A DNA stretch of 64,000 nucleotides from NCBI RefSeq assembly GCF_051233475.1, contig NZ_JBKFGH010000036.1:1-64000 (forward strand), written 5' to 3'. The position numbers were made by a program, and so were the translations under genes. The notes under the pieces were generated by a model, which was not told the DNA's origin, searched no databases, and worked only from the letters and a program-made list of their open reading frames with translations. Source of the DNA: Bacillus_BU sp051233475. Lineage in GTDB: Bacteria; Bacillota; Bacilli; Bacillales; Cytobacillaceae. Positions 50,704-60,473 of the stretch are shown here, one piece after another (the stretch's first letter is position 1; each line of letters starts with the position of its first letter).

Positions 50704-50744
50704 AAAAGTCTAGAAAACTATTTTAAAGTTTCCTAGACTTTTTT
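50704..50744 (+). terminator. terminator between the two tagO copies
   Basis: AAAAGTCTAG / CTAGACTTTTTT with additional AAACT/AGTTT pairing inside. Confidence 0.85.
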
Positions 50745-50883
50745 GTGTTTATTAAGATAGTGATGGTCATAACAGCCAACTTTGTTTCCAAGATATGTTT
50801 ATGTTGTTGTAATAAATATCTGGAAACTTCGTTGGTTTTTATTCATCTTAATAGGTAATGATAGTAACAAGGAGGGCATTCAA

Positions 50884-51945
50884 ATGTGGATTTTAGCTTT
50901 TGCCTTATGCTTTACTTGTTCCAATATAATTACGCCACTTATTAAAAATTTCGCGATTAGAATTAATGCTATCGATCATCCACACGAGCGCAAAGTACAT
51001 AAGAATATTATGCCAAGACTTGGCGGATTAGCAATATATATAAGTTTTATGACAGGATTTTTGATAGTTCGACCGGATAATCCAAATTCAATTTATATTA
51101 TAATTGGAAGCATGCTTATTATCCTTACCGGCCTCTTGGATGATTTATTTGAACTTCCTGCAAAAATGAAATTTGTAGGTCAGCTTTTTGCAACATTAAC
51201 TGTTGTAATCATTGGTGGTATTCAAGTAACATTCATAAATTTACCGTTTGGTGCCCAACTTGAATTAGGAATATTCAGTATACCTTTAACAATAATTTGG
51301 ATTGTTGGAATCACAAATGCTATTAATTTAATCGACGGCTTGGATGGGTTGGCAGCCGGTGTGTGCAGTATCGCCTTAACAACCATCACCTGGATGGCTT
51401 TTGTAATGGGAGATGGATTTGTATTTTTTATTGGATTGATTATGTTAGGGAGTACCCTTGGATTTCTAACCTATAATTTCTATCCTGCTAAAATCTTTAT
51501 GGGAGATACAGGGGCATTGTTTCTGGGGTATATGATTTCGGTTCTCTCTTTATTAGGTTTTAAAAATGTAACGTTTATTTCGTTCATTATCCCTGCTATT
51601 ATTCTCGGAGTCCCTATTTCAGATACTTTTTATGCCATTATTCGTAGGGTCGTCAATAAAAAACCTATATATGCACCAGATAATTCTCATTTACATCACT
51701 GTCTAATCCAATCTGGCTTTTCCCATCGTCAAACCGTCCTTCTCATATATGCAATGTCGGCCGTTTTTAGTATAATTGCCATAGTCTTTTCACGGGTTAG
51801 CCTTTGGGTTGGATTTACTTTAATTATTTCCTTACTGTTTATGATTGAATTATTTGCTGAGATTATCGGCTTGGCGGGAAATAACTACAGACCAATTATA
51901 AAATTTTTCCAGGGCTTAAGGTATCCAGGAAAAAAAGAAGTATAG
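50884..51945 (+). CDS. tagO: undecaprenyl-phosphate GlcNAc-1-phosphate transferase, copy 2
   Basis: 353 aa from MWILAFALCFTC, set by AAGGAGGGC; the frame extending to 50782 is upstream noise. The motif set is the same as in copy 1: RKVHKNIMPRLGGLAIY, LTGLLDDLFELPAKMK, GITNAINLIDGLDGLAAG, FYPAKIFMGDTGALFLG and HLHHCLIQSGFSHRQ. The second motif has an acidic DDLFE in place of DDLKE. The two copies are alike along their whole length, so this is a tandem duplication with some divergence. One may serve wall teichoic acid and the other an exopolysaccharide or teichuronic-type polymer. The split is inferred, not shown. Confidence 0.95.
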   Translation: MWILAFALCFTCSNIITPLIKNFAIRINAIDHPHERKVHKNIMPRLGGLAIYISFMTGFLIVRPDNPNSIYIIIGSMLIILTGLLDDLFELPAKMKFVGQLFATLTVVIIGGIQVTFINLPFGAQLELGIFSIPLTIIWIVGITNAINLIDGLDGLAAGVCSIALTTITWMAFVMGDGFVFFIGLIMLGSTLGFLTYNFYPAKIFMGDTGALFLGYMISVLSLLGFKNVTFISFIIPAIILGVPISDTFYAIIRRVVNKKPIYAPDNSHLHHCLIQSGFSHRQTVLLIYAMSAVFSIIAIVFSRVSLWVGFTLIISLLFMIELFAEIIGLAGNNYRPIIKFFQGLRYPGKKEV

Positions 51946-51976
51946 CCCACAGTAGAGATTAGGGCTATACCTTTTA
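51940..51976. terminator. terminator after the second tagO copy
   Basis: Stem GTATAGCCC / GGGCTATAC (51940-51948, 51962-51970) followed by CTTTTAATT. The stop codon of tagO copy 2 lies in the left arm. It probably also limits leftward transcription from the LCP gene. Confidence 0.75.
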
Positions 51977-52041
51977 ATTATTTATACTTTTAGAAGTCGA
52001 TCCTTAGTACCTTTTGTAACAGTTGTATCGGGATCTTCGAT

Positions 52042-53061
52042 TTATTTGGCATCTTTCGTTTCTTCTGTCTCTAAACTATCCAGTAAACCGAGATGGGTTT
52101 TAAGGCTTGTTTGAACATTTTCTACAGATTGTTCATCTAATTGGTAATAATAAATAGAATTTATTATGGAATTGCTACCTTCAAGGGATAATGATTCAAT
52201 ATTTAAATTGGTTCCTGCTGTTAAATAATCTATTAAAGATTTCATTTCACCAAAGGTTAAATTAGTTGTCATATTTTTTCCAACAGCTTCTATCATATCA
52301 GACTGATTTGGAATTGAATTGAAGGAGACAGCCTTTTTGAGAACAGCCTTAACGATTTCTTGCTGGCGTTTACCGCGCTCAATATCATTATCTTTATGTC
52401 TTGTTCTTGCAAAGGCTAACGCTTCTTCACCGCTTAGTTCTTGAAGACCCGGTTTCAAACGAATTGCTCCGGCACGATCTTTTGAATCCTGTTCAACAAT
52501 TTCATAAGGAACTTCCACTTTGACCCCATCAAGAGAATTAACTACATCTATAAAGGCATTGAAATTCATTTTTACATAATAATCGATAGGAATATCTAAT
52601 AGTTCTTGTACAGTTTCTATTGTTAGTTCAACTCCACCAAAGGCATGAGCATGATTTATTTTGTCTTTGTATTTTCTGCCAGGAATCTTCACATAAGAGT
52701 CGCGTGGAATACTGACTAATTTAACTGATTTTTCTTTTTCATTCAATGTAGCAACCATTAGGGCATCTGTTCTGGATCCCTTGCCAAAGTTTCTTTTTTC
52801 ACTTTCATCTACCCCTATTAATAATATAGAAATATTGTCGAGTTTGGGGTCAGCTTTCTCGACTCTTTTTTGGGTTGTTTTAACAGGTTTATATGAGTCA
52901 TTTATAACTGATTCAGCTTTTTTATAAAGGACGGTTCCATACACTGTTGCACTTACAAGGAAAACCAGTAAAGGAAATAGGATCCACATAAAAAATTTTT
53001 TACCTTTTTTCTTTTTCTTTTTCTTATTATCATAACGGGAAGAGTTTATATATTGAGACAT
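52042..53061 (-). CDS. tagU: LytR-CpsA-Psr family ligase (TagU-like)
   Basis: 339 aa. A very basic cytoplasmic start (NKKKKKKKGKK) and one membrane helix (about residues 24-46) precede the LCP domain at about 75-320: ISILLIGVDESE, GSRTDALMVATL, KLVSIPRDSYVKI, KINHAHAFGG, FARTRHKDNDIERGKRQQ. It ligates wall teichoic acid or a related polymer to peptidoglycan. Convergent to tagO copy 2 and leftward like yvyE, matching the B. subtilis order tagO / tagU(lytR) / yvyE / degSU. AAGGAG precedes the ATG. Diverges from the other LCP gene at 18886. Confidence 0.93.
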   Translation of the reverse strand: MSQYINSSRYDNKKKKKKKGKKFFMWILFPLLVFLVSATVYGTVLYKKAESVINDSYKPVKTTQKRVEKADPKLDNISILLIGVDESEKRNFGKGSRTDALMVATLNEKEKSVKLVSIPRDSYVKIPGRKYKDKINHAHAFGGVELTIETVQELLDIPIDYYVKMNFNAFIDVVNSLDGVKVEVPYEIVEQDSKDRAGAIRLKPGLQELSGEEALAFARTRHKDNDIERGKRQQEIVKAVLKKAVSFNSIPNQSDMIEAVGKNMTTNLTFGEMKSLIDYLTAGTNLNIESLSLEGSNSIINSIYYYQLDEQSVENVQTSLKTHLGLLDSLETEETKDAK

Positions 53062-53192
53062 GAATAATTCTCCTTATAAAAATAAATTGGTTCAATAATT
53101 CCAATAGACCAACTTTCATTTTACAACGAAATTTGTCTCGCGTAAAATGTATTTTTTTGAATTTTTTCGTAAAGGTTTGGAGAATTTTGAAT

Positions 53193-53828
53193 TTATAGGA
53201 TATCTAGCTCTAAATAAATTGTGTTTCCTTTTACTATTTCCCCTTGTCCATTCGTTAATTCAACCATCCAATCGATAAAGCTTTGCGTTTGGCCTTCTTC
53301 AACATAGGTTTCGATTTCAACCTTGTCCAAGTAGTGGATTTCTTTAATTGCATAGACAGAGGAGCGCAGTTCGTTTTCCAGCTTTCCGAGCCAGGTGTAA
53401 TCAACGGTGGTGTGCATGATGCGCATCAGTTTTCGTTCAACGATGCCGATTGCATCCAATCCTTCGGAGGTTGCTTTGCCGTAAGCGCGGATAAGTCCGC
53501 CGGCGCCAAGCTTGATGCCGCCAAAGTAGCGGGTGATGACGACGACTGTATCTTTGAGCTTGCGCTTTTTAAGGACTTCGAGGATCGGCACGCCGGCAGT
53601 GCCGCTTGGTTCGCCGTCGTCGTTGGCTTTCTGGATTTGGTCGTGTTCGCCGATTAGGTAGGCGGAGCAGTTGTGGGTGGCGTTCCAATGTTGTTTCTTT
53701 ATTTTTTGAATGAAATCTTGGGCCTTTTCTTCGGTTTCGGCTCTGGTGATGTGGGCGATAAAGCGTGATTTTTGGATGACGATTTCATGTTCGCCTTCAC
53801 CTTTGACAGTGTAATAACTGGTCAGCAT
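53193..53828 (-). CDS. yvyE: YigZ/IMPACT-family protein (YvyE)
   Basis: 211 aa from MLTSYYTVKGEGEHE, chosen because AAGAAGTGG lies just upstream and family proteins begin here; the longer frame adds 27 unrelated residues. The UPF0029/IMPACT core includes KSRFIAHITRAETEEKAQ, HWNATHNCSAYLIG, ANDDGEPSGTAGVPILEVL and VVITRYFGGIKLGAGGL. A C-terminal DUF1949 domain (VDYTWLGKLENEL onward) completes it. It is linked to translation/ribosome-associated regulation (IMPACT) in other systems, but the bacterial role is unclear. Its base composition is noticeably more GC-rich than the flanking genes. Confidence 0.93.
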   Translation of the reverse strand: MLTSYYTVKGEGEHEIVIQKSRFIAHITRAETEEKAQDFIQKIKKQHWNATHNCSAYLIGEHDQIQKANDDGEPSGTAGVPILEVLKKRKLKDTVVVITRYFGGIKLGAGGLIRAYGKATSEGLDAIGIVERKLMRIMHTTVDYTWLGKLENELRSSVYAIKEIHYLDKVEIETYVEEGQTQSFIDWMVELTNGQGEIVKGNTIYLELDIL

Positions 53829-54592
53829 GTTACCACTTCTTTCTATGTAGGCTTGCTTGTTTGTGTTTTGGTTTTTGGCGTCCCTGCTCAAATTAGCTGG
53901 AGGTTCCATCTAGATTGAGCTGGCCGAGGACAAAATGTTTCGGCAAATCGCTTTGTTTTTTGACAAAAAGCGGGAGGAACTGATTTAAATCGTTGGATTG
54001 TGACAGGTCCTTACATGATGATTGTAATAAAATTTGCGATAAGAAGAAAGGGATTTGTGTTATAATGGGAATATTGCAAAAAGGGAAAATAAGGAAAAAT
54101 TACAAACAGCATAGATTTTGACGGTGGATAGGAGAAAGGATTGATAAGAACTTTGTGCCATTAAAGTTGAAAAATATTTTATGTTGAGTGTTTGGGCACG
54201 GTTTAGAGATGCTGCTGAATGATTATTGTTTCACATTCCTACCCTCAAAAAGTCACGGGTTGAGTTCGAACAGTATAATAAGCTGTGAAAATTTTCCCGG
54301 TTACAGGGGACAGGCATTGATCAGTGTTTTGCTTCGACTGAATGAAGAATCATTATTGGGTGTGTAGGCAGACTTTGATGATAAATTTAATGATCAAAAC
54401 GATATAGAACGATGTGACTGGCGTATTAGATGATGAAATGGTTTTTGATGTTCAAAGATACTAGAGTACTTATTGGATGTAAGGAAAGAGTGGCTTTGTT
54501 TTATAAGAATAATCATCATCCCCACATATCGATTGAAGAAATGAGAATGAATCTAAGGGACATTAAAGAAGCTGCGACAAGGGGGCGAAGAT
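53829..54592. other. gap where degS is expected; possible degS relic
   Basis: No open reading frame for a histidine kinase exists in these 764 bp, although degS normally precedes degU and follows yvyE. A TATAAT at 54061-54066 may be an old promoter. In the frame around 54451-54505 the translation reads FKDTRVLIGCKERVALF, which resembles the DegS C-terminal segment FGLIGMKERVxLL (LIG-KERV-L shared). The rest cannot be aligned by eye. A 62-codon frame (54430-54618) covers it and overlaps the degU start, but I treat it as relic sequence. Confidence 0.5.
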
Positions 54593-55318
54593 ATGACAAC
54601 AAGTATTGTGATTATTGACGACCATCAGTTATTCAGAGAAGGGGTAAAACGAATTTTAGGGCTTGAGGCTAGTTTTAAGGTTGTGGCTGAGGGGCAGGAT
54701 GGACAAGATGCCGTTGCCTTAATTGATACATATAATCCGGATGTTGTGCTAATGGATATTAATATGCCGATTGTGAATGGAATTGAGGCAACACGGCAGT
54801 TAATGGAAAGGGATTCGGATACAAAGGTGATTATGCTTTCGCTTCATGCTGATGAGGATTATGTAATGCGTGCATTGAAAACCGGGGCACGCGGATATTT
54901 ATTAAAGGAAATGGATGCGGAGATGCTGGTTGAAGCGGTAAAGGTTGTGTCCGAGGGTGGCAGTTATCTTCATCCTAAGGTGACCCATAACGTGGTGAAT
55001 GAGTACCGGCGCTTGGTAGCGGCAACGGTAGAGAAGGTTGAGGATGGTGCTCAATTTTATCGTGGTGGTGCTGTTACAGTGGCAGGAGCATTGGCGGTTG
55101 AAATTCGGCGCCCATTGCATTTGTTGACGCGGCGGGAGTGCGAGGTTCTGCAGCTGTTGACAGATGGGAAAAGTAATCGCGGAATCGGTGAAGCGTTGTT
55201 TATTAGTGAGAAAACGGTTAAAAACCATGTGAGTAATATATTACAGAAGATGAATGTAAATGATCGCACACAGGCGGTTGTCGTGGCGATTAAGAATGGT
55301 TGGGTTGAGGTAAGATAG
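54593..55318 (+). CDS. degU: DegU-type response regulator
   Basis: 241 aa. The receiver domain (1-120) has the acidic pair D9/D10, the phospho-acceptor D55 in VVLMDINMP, and K in GYLLKEMDAEML. The C-terminal LuxR-type helix-turn-helix (about 175-235) reads LTRRECEVLQLLTDGKSNRG and ISEKTVKNHVSNILQKMNV, almost identical to B. subtilis DegU. The linker (about 145-170, DGAQFYRGGAVTVAGALAVE) is some 12 residues longer than in B. subtilis. DegU controls competence, motility, exoenzymes and biofilm. No degS accompanies it, so phosphorylation by acetyl phosphate or a kinase elsewhere is possible. AAGGGGGCG precedes the ATG. Confidence 0.95.
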   Translation: MTTSIVIIDDHQLFREGVKRILGLEASFKVVAEGQDGQDAVALIDTYNPDVVLMDINMPIVNGIEATRQLMERDSDTKVIMLSLHADEDYVMRALKTGARGYLLKEMDAEMLVEAVKVVSEGGSYLHPKVTHNVVNEYRRLVAATVEKVEDGAQFYRGGAVTVAGALAVEIRRPLHLLTRRECEVLQLLTDGKSNRGIGEALFISEKTVKNHVSNILQKMNVNDRTQAVVVAIKNGWVEVR

Positions 55319-55371
55319 TTTTGAGTTGAGTTATGTAGGATTTTTTTGCTCGGATAAATTTATGGAAGAAT

Positions 55372-55412
55372 GGCCCCAAAGGGACGTACAAGTCCTTTTG
55401 GGGCCTTTTTTT
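55372..55412 (+). terminator. terminator of degU
   Basis: GGCCCCAAAGGGAC / GTCCTTTTGGGGCC with a 6-base loop and TTTTTTT tail. Confidence 0.93.
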
Positions 55413-55612
55413 GTTTCCTAAAAGATATAGCTCGGAACAATATTTCGGAATGTTCCGATAAATAAAGACTTTTATCATAAGACATGATTAGTGCTAAAGT
55501 AACGAAATTATATAAGTTTCACCAAAGCGCAGTGATTTTTGTCGCTTTGGTGTAAAATGTTTACATGGATAATAATTTCCAATTATAAAGACGTACAATT
55601 GGAAATCTGGTT

Positions 55613-55778
55613 GTTGATTTCCGCTCCAGGTGCTCGCTTTCCGCGGGGGAGTCCGGGAGCCTCCTCGGCGCATAGCGCCTGTGGGGTCTCCCGTGACACC
55701 TTCTCCCGCAGGAGTCTCGCACCTTCCGCTCCAATCAACAGCGAGCTCAAAATCAACATTGTTCTTTAACACAGCTTT
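55613..55778. repeat. ~165 bp palindromic intergenic repeat, full copy
   Basis: It begins GTTGATTTCCGCTCCAGGTG and ends near CACCTTCCGCTCCAATCAAC (55720-55739), so the ends are inverted (GTTGATT/AATCAAC, CCAGGTGC/GCACC). Inner GC-rich arms include CCGCGGGGGAGTCCGGGAG, CCTCGGCGC/GCGCCTG and CCCGCAGGAGTCTCG. A shared tail ATCAACATTGTTCTTTAACA follows to about 55770. GC content is far above its surroundings. Similar palindromes are common between genes in Bacillaceae. A decayed copy lies at 91-205. Confidence 0.9.
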
Positions 55779-55844
55779 CTAATTAAAAGTCAGTAGACGA
55801 AAAAATCGACCGATTGTATAGATGCTTTAAGAGGAGAGGTAGCA

Positions 55845-58800
55845 GTGATATTAACGCTTTTTGATGAGGGGAAAGTTTTTCGGACCGTACTGCCGGAAAG
55901 GGTTACGGGAAGATATATATTGTCTTCGGAAGATGAAGACGGGCATCAGATTGATTTGATGGCAGTGGAGGAAGAGAACGGGCATTGGTATTTAAAGTCC
56001 AATAAATATGCCTTTTTGAAAAATCCAACCAGCTCCCAAATCGTAAAAGAAGCAAAAGTAGAGGTGTTTCAGACTTACACGATATATAGAGAAAATCGCC
56101 CAACGACTGCTTTATTGTACGTGGAGCCGCCGACAGCGGATGGGAATATTTTTACGAAGCATGAAGCAGCTCGAGGCGTCATTAAAATTGGGAGAGCAAA
56201 GGACAGTCATATTTGCTTTACCAATAAACTAGTATCAAGTTCGCACTGTACGATCGAATATCTTTCCGGCGGGCGTGCAGTCATTCGCGATCATAACAGT
56301 TCCAATGGTACATATGTTAATGGCAAGAAAGTCATAGAGAAAGAACTCTCGATTGGTGACACTATTTTTATCATGGGTTTGAAAATTATCTATAATGGCC
56401 GTCTCCTTTCGTTGAACAATCCGCATCGCTCGGTGTTTCTCGATAGAACGGCCTTTACACCGTTTAGTGTGGAAAAACCAATCATACAAGAAGAAGAGCT
56501 CCTCGATGAACTTCATCATGAGGAAATCAACGATAACCTATTTTTTAGATCACCGCGTTTTAAGCGGGATATCCAGCGAGCAGAGATCAAAATTGATCCT
56601 CCGCCACAGCCACAGAATATGGAAGAAACTCCGCTAATGCTGTTGCTCGGCCCATCGATCACCATGGGGATGTCTTCATTGTTCATGGGTATCATGACCT
56701 TTCAAAATGTGATGAGCACCGGAGGCGACTTAATGAGGGCGATGCCGACGCTCGTGATGTCGGTGAGCATGCTGATTGGGACAATCCTCTGGCCAATTTT
56801 AACGAAGCGTTATGAAAAAAGAAAGAAGCTAAAGCTAGAAAAAATGCGTCACGAAAAATATCAGCAGTATTTGGCCGATATGAATGAGGTAGTAAAAAAC
56901 GAATGTCGTAATCAAAGGGAAATCCTGCTTGAAAACCATGTCACGCTGGAAAACTGTCTGTCCAGAATAATGCGGCGGCAGCGCAATCTGTGGGAGCGCG
57001 GACCGGGTCAAGCTGATTTCCTTGAAGTAAGATTGGGTATTGGCGACCTTCCGATGGTTGGCGATATTAAATTACCGGAACGGAAATTTACATTGGAGGA
57101 CGATCATCTTCAAGAGACACTTTATGAAATGTTTGGAGCGAAGCCAGTATTAGAGAGTGTTCCGGTGACGTTGAGCCTGATTGAAGAACGGATTAACGGG
57201 ATTATCGGTGATCGGAAAGAGGTAAAGTCTTTTGTTAAAGGACTTATTTTTCAACTGACCGCCTTACATAGTTACGATGAACTGAAGCTTGTGTTTATTT
57301 ACGATAAGAATGAGCTTGATGACTGGAAGTTTGTGAAATGGCTTCCGCACGTTTGGAATGATGATAAGACGGTTCGCTTTATTGCCAGTGATGCCAATGA
57401 GGTGAAGGAGCTTTCTGCTTTTTTTGAAAAAGTAATAAGTCAACGTCAGGAGCAAGGCGAATTTGCCCAGGCAGATGCCGGACCTCATTACATAGTTTTT
57501 TCCATGAGCAAAGCGTTAGCGCCAAAAGCTGAGATGATCAATCTGCTGCTCCAAGAGAAGCATGAAATTGGCTTCAGTATAATTGCTCTTTATGATGAAC
57601 TGAAAAATCTGCCGAAGGAATGCTCCAATGTTATTGAGCTGTCTAAAGAGTACTCAAAGATTTATGACAAAGACGATATTTCCGGTCAATACACAGGATT
57701 CAATGCTGACAGTTATTTGGAGGAGGATCCTGAGCAGTTGGCGGTTAAGCTATCTAACATTCAGCTCGATTCGTCGCAGGGGGCGTACAAGCTGCCTGAA
57801 ATGATGACTTTCTTAGAAATGTTCGGTGTTGGAAAAATCGAGCACCTAAATGCACTGACACGTTGGAAGGAAAATAATCCGACAAAGACAATTGAAACAC
57901 CAATTGGTGTCGATACGGCGGGAGAGCCGTTCATGATTGACCTTCATGAAAAATATCATGGGCCACATGGGTTGATCGCAGGGATGACGGGTTCGGGTAA
58001 GAGTGAATTCATCATGACATTTATCTTGTCGCTTGCGGTTAATTATCACCCAGATGAAGTTGCGTTTATCCTGATTGACTACAAGGGTGGCGGAATGGCA
58101 AATGCCTTTACGGAATTGCCTCATCTGGCCGGGACGATTACCAATCTTGATGGGGCTGCGGTTAAGCGCTCGTTGATTTCGATTCAGAGTGAATTGAAGC
58201 GGCGCCAGGAGATTTTTAGTGAAACAAGCCGACGCATGGATGAAAGTAATATCGACATATATAAATATCAAAAGCTGTATCGTGAAGGGCACGTAACGGA
58301 GCCTCTCCAACATTTGTTCATCATTTCCGATGAGTTTGCTGAACTAAAGGCACAGCAACCGGAATTTATGGAGCAGCTGGTTAGTGCAGCACGGATTGGA
58401 CGAAGCCTGGGGATTCATTTGATTTTAGCGACACAGAAGCCATCCGGTGTCGTCGATGATCAAATTTGGAGTAATAGTAAATTTAGAATTTCGTTGAAGG
58501 TACAGGAAAAAGCGGACAGTATGGAGGTTATCAAACGGCCGGATGCTGCTGAGCTTCAGGTAACGGGTCGATTTTATTTACAGGTAGGCTTTAACGAGCT
58601 GTTTATGCTTGGACAGTCGGCGTGGGCAGGTGCGCCATATTATCCTGCTGATAAAGTGGAAAAGCAGAAGGATGACAGTGTGGTTGTGATCGACAATTTA
58701 GGCCGTGTCATTAAAAATGCGAAGATGGACCGTAAAAAAACAGTCGTTAAAAATCCGCCTAAACAAATCGATGAAGTTACCGACTATTTGGCTAAGCTTG

Positions 58801-60473
58801 CGTCCCAGGAAAATATTAACGTTCGACCGCTCTGGCTTGAGCCGATTCCTGAGTTTATTTATATCGATGAACTTATAGCGAAGTACAAGGTCGAAACGCC
58901 AAGCAATGAGCTGGATCCGGTTATTGGGGAGTATGATGATCCTGCGAACCAGCGTCAAATGGTGATGACGATGCCGATTACCCGTGAAGGCAATGCGGTG
59001 ATTTATGGTGTTGCTGGCAGCGGAAAGACGACCTTCTTGTCGACTCTGATTTATTCGTTAATGGAGCAGCACACTCCAAAAGAAGTGAATTTCTATTTAA
59101 TGGACTTTAGCTCCGAGACGTTGACATGGTTCCGAGAAGCACCGCATGTTGGCGAAGTGATGCTGTCGCATGAGAGTGAAAAGATTGGCAATCTGTTTAA
59201 AATGTTATCGGCTGAAGTGGAGCATAGAAAGAAGCTGCTGGCTAATTATGGCGGCGACTTTATTACTTATAATGGGGTTTCCGGAGATCGACTCCCTTCT
59301 TTGATTGTCGTCATCCATAATTATTCAGCGTTTTCGGAAATGTACGAAGACCATGAAGAGACGCTTGCGTTTTTGACTCGAGAAGGTGTGAAATACGGGG
59401 TTTATTTTATCGTAACAGCCATTAATACCGGAGCACTCCGCTACCGAATGCTTCAAAACTTTAAGCAAATGTATGTGCTCCAACTTAATGATCAATCCGA
59501 ATATTCCGGCTTGCTCGGCAGTGTTGACGGTGTGTATCCGTCTAAGTTCAAAGGCCGGGGTATTTTTAAAAGTGATCTCACCTACGAATTCCAGACAGCG
59601 CAAATCGCTCGCGATGTAGACAATATGTTTAAGTTCATCACGGATTATTGCCCTGTTTGGGCCAATAATTGGACTTTGCCTGGTGCGAAAAAGGTGCCAA
59701 CACTACCGGAAAAAGTTGATCTCGACTATTTACGAGGGGAAAGACTTGAATTGGGTGGTCATCTCATCCCTGTCGGGGTTGAAAAAGAAACGATGGAAGT
59801 TGCATTTTTTGACTTGGTTAATCCTTTTATTAGTTTAGTTGCTGCTATGAGCAGCGAGCAATGTAGCAGCTTTACACAAGGAATTGCTGAATTGTTTGCG
59901 ACTAAAGAGGACAGGGAAATTCTTGTGCTTGATCCTAATCAAAATTTTGTGAATGGAAGTTTGGTTACCGACTATAAGTATGTTTTCGAGCCAACTAGGC
60001 TGGAAGAAGCGGTTGTTTACTTATTTAATACATTGGTGCACCGAAACAATACGAAGAAGGATGCGATTGAAGCGGGGCAGGAGCCGCCAACTTATGACAA
60101 TATTACTTGCATCATTGATTCGTTTACTGATTTACATTCGTTCTTGTCCGAGGATGCACGAGATAAACTGAAGGTATTTTTAGAAAAAGGCAGCGGCTTG
60201 AACGTTCATTTGCTCTTATCGGATCGGGCTGATAAATTAAGCTCTATTTCCTTTGAGGCTTGGTTCAAGCAGCATGTATCCGTCAATGACTTCATCTGGG
60301 TCGGCAGCGGCATAACGGATCAATATGTTCTTAAAACGACGAAGGTGACCGGCGATATGTACAAGGAAGTTCCATCAGGCTTCGGCTATGTTGTGACGAA
60401 AGGAAAACCAGTGCTCGTAAAGCTGTTGTCAGCGACGGCTGGCGTGGAAAAGGAGGCGGTTTATCATGGATAA
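55845..60473 (+). CDS. essC: type VII secretion ATPase EssC/YukBA (FtsK/SpoIIIE family)
   Basis: 1542 aa, GTG start after AGAGGAGAGG. An N-terminal FHA-like region covers about residues 1-190; its second half keeps IKIGRAKDSHICF, SSSHCTIEY and SSNGTYVNGK. Two membrane helices follow at about 264-284 and 296-320. FtsK domain 1 has Walker A GMTGSGKS at 713 and Walker B FILIDYKGGG. FtsK domain 2 has GVAGSGKT at 1055 and FYLMDFSSE. The third ATPase module (about 1330-1535) lacks a usable P-loop, as in other EssC proteins, and binds substrates. It is the motor of the T7SSb machine that exports WXG100-family proteins. It corresponds to fused YukB plus YukA. It overlaps yukD by 8 bases. Confidence 0.96.
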   Translation: MILTLFDEGKVFRTVLPERVTGRYILSSEDEDGHQIDLMAVEEENGHWYLKSNKYAFLKNPTSSQIVKEAKVEVFQTYTIYRENRPTTALLYVEPPTADGNIFTKHEAARGVIKIGRAKDSHICFTNKLVSSSHCTIEYLSGGRAVIRDHNSSNGTYVNGKKVIEKELSIGDTIFIMGLKIIYNGRLLSLNNPHRSVFLDRTAFTPFSVEKPIIQEEELLDELHHEEINDNLFFRSPRFKRDIQRAEIKIDPPPQPQNMEETPLMLLLGPSITMGMSSLFMGIMTFQNVMSTGGDLMRAMPTLVMSVSMLIGTILWPILTKRYEKRKKLKLEKMRHEKYQQYLADMNEVVKNECRNQREILLENHVTLENCLSRIMRRQRNLWERGPGQADFLEVRLGIGDLPMVGDIKLPERKFTLEDDHLQETLYEMFGAKPVLESVPVTLSLIEERINGIIGDRKEVKSFVKGLIFQLTALHSYDELKLVFIYDKNELDDWKFVKWLPHVWNDDKTVRFIASDANEVKELSAFFEKVISQRQEQGEFAQADAGPHYIVFSMSKALAPKAEMINLLLQEKHEIGFSIIALYDELKNLPKECSNVIELSKEYSKIYDKDDISGQYTGFNADSYLEEDPEQLAVKLSNIQLDSSQGAYKLPEMMTFLEMFGVGKIEHLNALTRWKENNPTKTIETPIGVDTAGEPFMIDLHEKYHGPHGLIAGMTGSGKSEFIMTFILSLAVNYHPDEVAFILIDYKGGGMANAFTELPHLAGTITNLDGAAVKRSLISIQSELKRRQEIFSETSRRMDESNIDIYKYQKLYREGHVTEPLQHLFIISDEFAELKAQQPEFMEQLVSAARIGRSLGIHLILATQKPSGVVDDQIWSNSKFRISLKVQEKADSMEVIKRPDAAELQVTGRFYLQVGFNELFMLGQSAWAGAPYYPADKVEKQKDDSVVVIDNLGRVIKNAKMDRKKTVVKNPPKQIDEVTDYLAKLASQENINVRPLWLEPIPEFIYIDELIAKYKVETPSNELDPVIGEYDDPANQRQMVMTMPITREGNAVIYGVAGSGKTTFLSTLIYSLMEQHTPKEVNFYLMDFSSETLTWFREAPHVGEVMLSHESEKIGNLFKMLSAEVEHRKKLLANYGGDFITYNGVSGDRLPSLIVVIHNYSAFSEMYEDHEETLAFLTREGVKYGVYFIVTAINTGALRYRMLQNFKQMYVLQLNDQSEYSGLLGSVDGVYPSKFKGRGIFKSDLTYEFQTAQIARDVDNMFKFITDYCPVWANNWTLPGAKKVPTLPEKVDLDYLRGERLELGGHLIPVGVEKETMEVAFFDLVNPFISLVAAMSSEQCSSFTQGIAELFATKEDREILVLDPNQNFVNGSLVTDYKYVFEPTRLEEAVVYLFNTLVHRNNTKKDAIEAGQEPPTYDNITCIIDSFTDLHSFLSEDARDKLKVFLEKGSGLNVHLLLSDRADKLSSISFEAWFKQHVSVNDFIWVGSGITDQYVLKTTKVTGDMYKEVPSGFGYVVTKGKPVLVKLLSATAGVEKEAVYHG

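Noticed and set aside
53283..53657. 124-codon frame opposite yvyE
   Set aside because: It is a shadow frame on the complementary strand of the well-supported, GC-richer yvyE gene.
54430..54618. 62-aa gene overlapping degU
   Set aside because: No ribosome site and no conserved family. The LIG-KERV-L match fits a decayed degS end better than a new gene.
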